From Pegoplata infirma (lineage: Eukaryota > Arthropoda > Insecta > Diptera > Anthomyiidae), in assembly GCA_963921195.1 (NCBI GenBank), contig OY992540.1, forward strand, positions 63,744,844 through 63,808,843: a DNA stretch of 64,000 nucleotides, in the 5' to 3' direction. The position numbers and the translations under genes were made by a program. Position 1 is the stretch's first letter. Every line of letters begins with the position of its first letter. A model generated the notes under the pieces. That model was not told the origin of the DNA, did not search any database, and worked only from the letters and a program-made list of their open reading frames with translations. This document shows positions 57,013-64,000 of this stretch, in pieces.

Positions 57013-57946
57013 CACTGATAGAAATTTGTACATGACAATAATGAAAATCTACATTAATGTTATGAAAAATGGCGTTAAAAAGGAACCTATGTAGGGTTTC
57101 ATTGAATTAATGAAATAGGTATCATAAAATGTAATTGCAAGAACAAGTTTCATTAAATTAATGAAAATTGGTCATACAAAATATAAATTGTATTTATGAA
57201 AATTTTTCATTTCTTTAATAAAAAAAGTAGTTAATTCTTATGAAATACTTTCATTGAATAAATCCTACTTTTATTTTTGAAATGAAATACTTTCATTCAA
57301 TAAATGCTAGTTTTATTTTTAAAATAAAATATATTTATGAAATTGTAAAGATCTTTTTATAAAATTAGAAATAATAAAAATGGTTTTCACTTTGTTTTCT
57401 CGCACAAAATTTTACTCCAACCTTAAATTGTAATACGTAATTAAAACCACGAACTAATATAAGACAGCACAAATTTAGTAAATATAAAAATAATAATTTA
57501 CTTTTTTTCCAAATTTCGTAAAAAAGTGTGAAAAAATCACAAAATCACCAAGTAAAAAAAACACTTTCACATATTTTTTATTTTATCTATAGATTTCACT
57601 CAGTTTTCTCACACAACATTTTACTATAACATTTACTTTTAATACATAAGTAAAATCACGAAGTAAAACAAAAAAAAAAAATCAGGCTGTGATCAGCTGT
57701 TTTTTGCGCGCGTAAACTAACAGACTAAACAGACACGACACGACAGGTGTCAAAAAACAGTAAATTTTGTTAATAAAACTTAATGAAATTTTTTTAGAAA
57801 CTACGAAATCTAATGAATCAATATTAATGAAAATCTTGCATTATATGTATGAAATTTCATTCAGCATATGAAATATTTCATTGTTGTAATGAAACAACGT
57901 TAATGAATTCCATTCATTAGCGATATGAAACGTTTTTCTATCAGTG
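57013..57946. mobile_element. CACTGATAGAAA-ended TA element, 934 bp
   Basis: Inverted ends CACTGATAGAAA, TA on both sides (57011-57012, 57947-57948). Both flanks of the interior are rich in ATGAAATxxTTTCATT-type palindromes. The centre has a partial tandem duplication of about 210 bases (57385-57460 and 57590-57675, TTTTCTCxCACAAxATTTTAC) and a GC-richer patch (57690-57750). No coding capacity. Confidence 0.9.
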
Positions 57947-58311
57947 TATGTACTAAATGTATTTGCGAAATATTCGTTGTGCTCTAGACCCCAGACAATA
58001 GAGTTTTTATTTTGTAAAAAAAACTCACACTGGCTGTCCACAACTCTATGGTTTTGGTTGTAGATCGTTTCTATTTTGTTTTTTTAGGGTAAACAATCGT
58101 CTGAAGCGTTGATGATAATGATGTTGGTTGGTATATGTTTTTGGTGCTGAGTTGGTAATGGTTAGTTGGTTTTTTATCTATCTTTATAAATATACACAAT
58201 TGAGTTGTAGTGGAAGTGATGGTGTTGAAATGAACTCCTTAAAAAAAAAACAGATGAAGCACCAGCAGAAATGTTTTCTTTGTTTCAGTTTTTTATGCAC
58301 TCTACTTGAAG

Positions 58312-58440
58312 ATGGAGGTGTATATAAGTTTTTCAAACCGTTTGTAGCACCTCAAAATATCGGTCTCATAGAATTCCGATCGTCTTTAAACCGAGGGATC
58401 AATAATGTAAATATTTTTTATGGGGTTCAGACAGGCCAGT
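58312..58440 (-). repeat. mini-me relic
   Basis: GGTGTATATAAGTTTTTCAA and CAAAATATCGGTCTCATAGA, then GGGATCAATAATGTAAATAT and TATGGGGTTCAGAC: the order of copy 2, but with the blocks rearranged and the microsatellite absent. Confidence 0.55.
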
Positions 58441-58444
58441 CTTA

Positions 58445-59175
58445 AGGCCCTTGGGCACATAAAAATTTAGGGCCCCACTGGAAGAGACTTTTTCTATACG
58501 AAAAATTTCTCAGAATCTGAGACTTTTTCTATTCGAAAAATGTCTCAGAATCTGAGATTTTTTCTATTCCAAAAAATGTCTCAGAATCTGAGATTTTTTC
58601 TATTCGAAAAATGTCTCAGAATCTGAGACTTTTTCTATTCGAAAAATGTTTTAGAATCTAAGACTTTTTCTATACGAAAAATGTCTCAGAATCTGAGACT
58701 TTTTCTATAAAAAAAATGTCTCAGAATCTGAGACTTTTTCTATAAAAAAATTCCTCAGAATCTGAGACGGGGCCTTTGGGCACATACGAATTTGGGGCCC
58801 CACTGGAAGAGACTTTTTCTATTCCAAAAACTTCTCAGAATCTGAGACTTTTTCTATTTGAAAAATGTCTCAGAATCTGAGACTTTTTTTATACGAAAAA
58901 TGTCTCAGAATCTGAGAATTTATCCATACGAAAAATGTTTCAGAATCTGAGACTTTTTCTATACGAAAAATGACACAGAATCTGAGACTTTTTCTATTCG
59001 AAAAATGTCTCAAAACCTAAGACTTTTTCGATCTGAAAAAACTATGTTTCAGAATCTACTTTTTCTATACGAAATATGTTTCAGAATCTGCATCCTTTTT
59101 TTTACGAAAAATGCCTCAGAACTTGAGATATTTTGTGTAGGAAGAATTTATCAAATTTCTTATGAAAAAAAGTAT
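58445..59175. repeat. 35-bp palindromic minisatellite, left part
   Basis: Units of 35 bases read GAGACTTTTTCTATACGAAA then AATGTCTCAGAATCT. Each holds two palindromes, GTCTCAGAATCTGAGAC and TTTTTCTATACGAAAAA. A TTGGGCACATA / GGGGCCCCACTGGAAGAGAC header occurs twice (58450-58490, 58780-58812), so a 330-base segment is duplicated. The array is interrupted by the CCCAG MITE at 59176. Confidence 0.95.
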
Positions 59176-59907
59176 CCCAGAAAAACTTAGATTACCAAAT
59201 AAGGTATAAAATAAGGTATAGGATCTCTTATTTTATACATTGCAGCATTAATGATTTTAACAGGCGATGAGACTCAAAGTAATGCATCCACATTATCACA
59301 AAGAATACCAGTAAGGTATAAAATAAGTCATAAATTTATAACGAAGAATACGAGTAAGGTGTAAAATATATGAAATTTATAGGTTACGAGAAATGAAATA
59401 ATATAGCATACAAGAAGATAATATATAAGGTGTTACGAGTAGTGAAAAAGTAATTTTGTATTAAATTTACTCACGTGATTGTAAGTGAGTGTAAGTAGAT
59501 AAAATATGCTCGTGAGTGTGTGTCGTTAGAAATTTTCTGTCGTGAGCCCATTTCTAGTTTAAACTTATGCATTTTGTTATAAAATAATTATTTTTTATGT
59601 TATTGTAATGCATTATGCATCCAATTATAAATAATGCATTATTTCAAACTTTCAAATAATACATAATGTAACCAAATATAAGTCATCCATGATTTAATGT
59701 TTAGAAATAATAAATATGAAATAAATTTTTTCCAATAATCATGCATTACGTAGCAAATTATTAGTAATGCATTATTTTTCACTTGAAAATAATACGTTGT
59801 GGAACAAATGTTTGGTAAGACATCATAAAATAATGCTACAAATAAGGTATATACATTACCTGGTAATGTGTTATGTAATCACTACCCATTACCAAAGTTT
59901 TGCTGGG
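59176..59907. mobile_element. MITE with CCCAGCAAAACTT ends, copy 2, inside the 35-bp array
   Basis: Reverse-complement relative of 2317-2952, flanked by AT on both sides (59174-59175, 59908-59909). It sits within the 35-bp array, whose units resume on its right. The left terminus is mutated (CCCAGAAAAACTT). Confidence 0.9.
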
Positions 59908-59909
59908 AT

Positions 59910-60955
59910 CTTATATAGAATTTTCTATACGAAAAATGTGTTCGAATCCGCCACTTTTTCTATACGAAAAATGTCTTAGAATCTTAGACTTTTTCCATAC
60001 GAAAAATGTCTCAGAATCTGAGACTTTTTCTTTACGAAAAATTTCTCAGAATCTGAGACTTTTTCTGTAGGACAAATGTCTCAGAATATGATGCTTTTTC
60101 TATACAAAAAATGTCTCAGAATCTGAGACTTTTTCTATACGAAAAATGTCTCAGAATCTGGGACTTTTACTATACGAAATATGTTTCAAAATATGAGATT
60201 TTTTTCATACGAAAAATTTCTTAGAATCTGAGACTATTTCTATACGAAAAATGTTTTAGAATCTGAGACTTTTTCTATACGACAAATGTCTCAGAATCTG
60301 AGACTTTTTCTATACAAAAAATGTCTCAGAATCTGAAACTTTTTCTTTACAATAAATGTTTCAGAATCTGGGACTTTTTCTATACGAAAAATGTTTCAGA
60401 ATGTGAGATTTTTTCTATACGAAAAATTTATCAGAATCTAAGACTTTTTCCATACGAAAAATGTCTCAGAATCTGAGACATCTTTATACGAAAAATATCT
60501 TAGAATCCGATACTTTTTCTATACGAGTTTTAGAATCTGAGACTTTTTCTATACGAAAAGTGTCTCAGAATTTGAGACTTTTTCTATACGAAAAGTGTCT
60601 CAGAATTTGAGACTTTTTCTATACGAAAATGTCTCGGAATCTGACATTTTCTAACTAAAAAATGAATCCGAATATGAGGCTATTTCTATATGAAAAATGT
60701 CTTAGAGACTTTTTCGATCCAAAAAACTACAAAAAATGTTTCAGAATCTGATTTCTCTATAGAAAATATGTTTCAGAATCTGCATCTTTTTTTTACGAAA
60801 AATGTCTCAGAATTTAAGATATTTTGTGTAGGAACAATTGATAAAATTTATCCTTATGGAAAGTCTCTGACTTAGAATTTTTCTTTTAGAAAAATGTGTC
60901 AGAATCTGGCCTTACGGGGCCCCATATGGTCGGGGCCGTGGGCATGTGCACCGTA
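59910..60955. repeat. 35-bp palindromic minisatellite, right part
   Basis: Nearly thirty units of the 35-bp repeat with variable decay, ending in a GGGGCCCCATATGG / GGGGCCGTGGGCATGTGCAC segment that resembles, inverted, the left side of 53957-55010. Probably one transposon-like block with 58445-59175, ends unresolved. Confidence 0.93.
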
Positions 60956-61039
60956 TACCCTAATGGTTAAAACGGTACTGGATCCAGACCAATATTTAAA
61001 GATGTTACACCGTCTATGTCTGTTGAAATCACGAAAACT

Positions 61040-61590
61040 TTCGGAAGACAAGTTGGATATTAATTTTCTTAAAACCAAAAACTTCGATTTGTAACTTGGA
61101 TAATAATTCACCTGCTGGTGAATAAAACTGTTTTTCACCAGCTGGTGAATAAAACATAATTATTTTTTAACAAAATTTTTTTTCATAATTTTTTTTCATA
61201 AATTTTTTTATTTTTCATCAAATTTTTTTTCATAAATTTTTTTTACATCAAATTTTTTTTCATCAAATTTTTTTTTCATCAAATTTTTTTTTCATCAAAT
61301 TTTTTTTTCAAATTTTTATTACAATTTTTTTTCATCCATTTTTTTATAAATATTTTTTTCATCAAATTATATTATTTTTTAGTGAAATCTTTTTTTTTTC
61401 ATCAACACTTATTTTATCAAAAAAAAATTTTTTCATTAAATTTTTTTTTTTTCAAAAAAAAAAATTTTTTAATTTAAAAAAAAAAATTATGAAAAAAACC
61501 TTTGCTTTGACAACTTACATCAAAGTTTTCAGCGAAACGTTATCATGATTTAATGTTTTGGGCAAGAGTACAAAATTCGCTGGTATTTTT
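61040..61590 (-). mobile_element. A-run element with CACCAGCTGGTG palindromes, copy 2 (shorter)
   Basis: Reverse orientation relative to 39345-41610: AACTTGGATAATAATTCACC, CACCTGCTGGTG, TTCACCAGCTGGTGAA, then TTTTTTTCATCAAA-type runs and a distal AAATCATGA..TTAATGTTTTG block related to 39395-39420. Internal repeats are fewer than in copy 1. Confidence 0.6.
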
Positions 61591-61594
61591 TCAA

Positions 61595-61700
61595 TTACAC
61601 TGTGCAACACGACCCTAAAAATATAAGATATAGGGTAAATCTGCTCTTAAAATTGAACCGCCATCAGATTTCCCTTTTATATATTTCACTCAAAAATTGT
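61595..61700 (+). repeat. Left-end relic of the CACTGTGCAACA family
   Basis: TTACACTGTGCAACACGACC then CTTAAAATTGAACCGCCATC, matching ends and internal text of 45411-46970 and its GAACCGCCATCAAATTT block. Confidence 0.55.
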
Positions 61701-61754
61701 TTTTTACTCACAAAAAATCACCCAATTTTTTTTTTAATCAACAAATGTTTTACC

Positions 61755-61815
61755 CAATTTTTGTAGGGTATTCCTGGATTCGGCCAAGACGATTTTAATT
61801 CTTTTACTTGTATTT
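61755..61815 (-). repeat. mini-me terminal relic
   Basis: GTAGGGTATTCCTGGATTCG with a decayed hairpin, then TTTTAATTCTTTTACTTGTA. Confidence 0.45.
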
Positions 61816-62798
61816 TTTATTCTCTTTACTTACAGAGTTGCATACAACAAACTGATCATTTATTTCAGTTTTTTTATATAAAACTGTTGTCTTTTATTGC
61901 AGTTCAGTCTTTCAGCAACTGCGTTTAAATATTGAATTTCCTGAAACGTAGCAAAAATTATAAGACAAAGAGATTACAATTTGAATACGTATTTAACAAC
62001 GTTGTTATAATCAATATATGCCAAAGACATTATTACACCATTTTAAGATCTTATAAAACAAATAAATTAAATCAGTTGAACTCTTAAAATTACTGATCAA
62101 GATTTAAAATGTTGTGTTGAAATTAAAAAAAAAATTAACATAAAAATTCACCCAATTTAGAAATTTCAGTTTAAGCGCATTCACAAAAAACAATTTTTGC
62201 CAATGAACAAAATTCATAGTATTTATAAACAAAACGTAAAAAATTATGAACTTTTTAATTAAATTTTTGAACTTTTTCATAGTATTTATGAAAAAGTTTA
62301 TTAGTATTATGAAAAAGTTAATAAATTTTATGAATTTGTTCATAAATACTATGAAAGTCGTTCATTGGATTTTTTTTGTGTGTAATTCAGGTTTGATTTT
62401 ATAGATTTAAATTTATTTATAAAATTTTTCCAGTTCTGAAATTCTGAATTTCAACTGTTTTTTTTTTAACTCGATATGGTGTAGTAGCAACAAATTGCAC
62501 AACCATGGGGTATTTGAATGGAAATGCCGGCAATTATTTAAACATTTATATAAATGAGGTATTTCACACCAAATATTCCGTTACAGAAAAAGACATATGG
62601 CGTGAATATCTTAATAGAGCATGCTAATACTCCTAAATGGCACTAAGCAAATTAAATGCATACAAATATGCATATTTCCAACTTTTAAGCGCATATTTTG
62701 GTATAATTTGGGATAAATTAGCAAAAACACAAATTGAAATTAATTTGTTTAAAAATAATTTTAAAAAATTTTAAAATTATTTTTGAAAATATGAAGTG
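61816..62798. other. AT-rich intergenic stretch
   Basis: 62210-62355 has repeated TTCATAxTATTTATGAA / ATGAAAAAGTT motifs in both orientations. 62556-62630 repeats 53876-53950. A CACTGAAAAAAAAA start at 62799 may open an element running past the window end. No gene recognised. Confidence 0.4.
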
Positions 62799-62918
62799 CA
62801 CTGAAAAAAAAAGACATAACTAAAATTTGGGAAAAAATTTCTTTGAAAATAGTCCATGAATTTTCCTAAAATTTAGTTAAATTTTACTAAAAAAAAGTAA
62901 ATTTTACTAGTTCATATA

Positions 62919-63846
62919 CAGGGTGTTTCAAGTTCGAGTTTCTTTTTCAAATGCAAAGTAAACACACATTTGTAAAGGAAATTTATTATCTGTTTATTAA
63001 TATATAGAGTAGAGATTCTACCATTTATGAATAATAAATAATATCTGACAAATGCCGCCCGTGTGTACACTTAGGCACGTCGATTCTTTTAGCGAAATTT
63101 TCGATGACATTTTTATCGTCAACGGATTACGATATTGTGACATGTTGACAACTTTTCCTTCGCCTATTGATGATGATATCGAATTGACGATATGTGGTTT
63201 CAACAAGATGGTGCGCCATGCCACACATCTAACGATACAATAAATTTATTGCGAGCGGAATTCCCGGAAAGAATGATTTCATGAAGATCGGAAGCAATTT
63301 GGCCGCCAATATTGCCACCGTCAACGGATTGCGGTATCGTGACATGTGGACAACTTTTTTTTGGCCTATTGTTGATGATATTGATATTGACGATATGAGG
63401 TTTCAACAATTTGGTGCGCCATGCCACACAGCCAACGAACCAATGAATTTATTGCGTGCGAAATTCGCGGAAGAATAATTTCATAAAGATCTGAAGCAAT
63501 TTGGCCGCCAGTATCGCCATATATAACGCCTTTGGACTATTTTCTTTGGGACCATCTTAAAGAGAGTGTTTAAACATATAAATTAGAAACAATTGAAGCC
63601 TTGAAAGACATCATTCGGCGAGGAATTGCCGAGATAAAGCCAGAGTTATGCCAAAATGTCACCGAAAATTTTTCTTTAAGAATCGACGTGTGTAAGTGTA
63701 CACACGAGGACATTTGGAAGATATTATTTTGTATTCATAAATGGTAGAACCTCTACTACATATATTAATAAACAGGTAATGAATTTGCTTTAAAAAAGTA
63801 TGTTTACTTTGCATTTGAAAAAGAAACTCAATCTTGAAACACCCTG
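62919..63846 (+). mobile_element. Rearranged mariner-like (Tc1/mariner superfamily) element
   Basis: Inverted ends start CAGGGTGTTTCAAG, flanked by TA on both sides (62917-62918, 63847-63848). The inverted arms extend to about 195 bases each (62919-63113 and 63650-63846), far more than a normal terminal repeat. They include the coding tail of the transposase on the right arm and its mirror copy on the left. The element is short (928 bases) and cannot make a transposase. Confidence 0.88.
63113..63747 (+). pseudogene. Decayed Tc1/mariner-type transposase, C-terminal part
   Basis: A broken plus-strand frame carries recognisable transposase blocks: VNGLRYCDM, WFQQDGAPCHTSNDTINLLR (63190-63250, in a second frame), then a diverged repeat of the same region about 200 bases on (VNGLRYRDMWTTFFWPIVDD, then RFQQFGAPCHTANEP), then ITPLDYFLWDHLKESV, a stop, and IRRGIAEIKPELCQNV and VCKCTHEDIWKILFCIHKW with a stop. 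The layout matches insect DDE transposases with a WFQQDGATCH block. In the second copy the QQD aspartate is changed to F. Frameshifts, stops and a missing N-terminus show it is dead. Confidence 0.85.
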
Positions 63847-64000
63847 TACTTATAAATAGTTCACAGTTTTCTTAAAATGGAGTTCTTTAATAAAAATAAA
63901 AAAAAAAAAAATCTGCCAAAGAAATTTTCCCCAAATCTAAGAAACATATCTTTTTTTTAAGACACATTTCTTAAATATATGTTTACACAAATTTTAGTGT

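Overview
The window is a gene-poor, extremely AT-rich stretch of an insect nuclear genome. A higher fly (brachyceran Diptera, plausibly a calyptrate such as a blowfly or flesh fly) fits best. The evidence is one coding gene closely resembling Drosophila CG15309 (a YPEL1-4-type Yippee protein) and many dispersed elements of the dipteran mini-me/DINE-1 kind, carrying GGAC/GACA microsatellites and a TTCGGC..GCCGAA hairpin end. The species cannot be fixed from sequence alone.

Layout. 0-1.1 kb: unique-looking sequence with one short coding-like reading frame. 1.1-11.1 kb: nested non-autonomous transposons (a GGCTGTAGGC-ended family, CCCAG-ended MITEs, a 316-bp hAT MITE with a perfect 8-bp target duplication, a TA-flanked MITE and a TTA-flanked foldback). 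11.3-16.7 kb: a composite in which a CACAGAAAA-ended element appears to host a piggyBac-like element (itself hosting a mini-me) and a 2.8-kb CACTCAAAA-ended element. 16.8-25.2 kb: foldback elements, a 735-bp hAT and a 2.8-kb non-autonomous hAT. 25.5-29.3 kb: AT-rich sequence, relics and one mini-me. 29.4-37.4 kb: a cluster of about 230-bp MITEs rich in GCAA/TTGC, plus a mini-me and a 37-bp minisatellite. 37.6-43.9 kb: MITEs, a second 37-bp array and A-run blocks with CACCAGCTGGTG palindromes.

43.9-51.5 kb: the only convincing gene, on the minus strand. It has a single coding exon at 44.8-45.2 kb, a strong 5'UTR splice acceptor just upstream, and a possible first exon and promoter near 50.4-50.9 kb. 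The putative 5.2-kb intron is filled with mobile DNA. 51.7-64 kb: a 21-bp CAATTGAT minisatellite, a mini-me, 35-bp minisatellite arrays inside transposon-like blocks, a TA-flanked MITE, and a mariner-like element whose two ends are inverted copies of the same transposase 3' end.

No operon, CRISPR array or rRNA gene was seen, and no tRNA could be supported. No intact transposase remains, so the elements are non-autonomous or decayed. The main value of the region is its nesting record: several insertions can be compared with a related uninterrupted copy in the same window, which fixes their target-site duplications.
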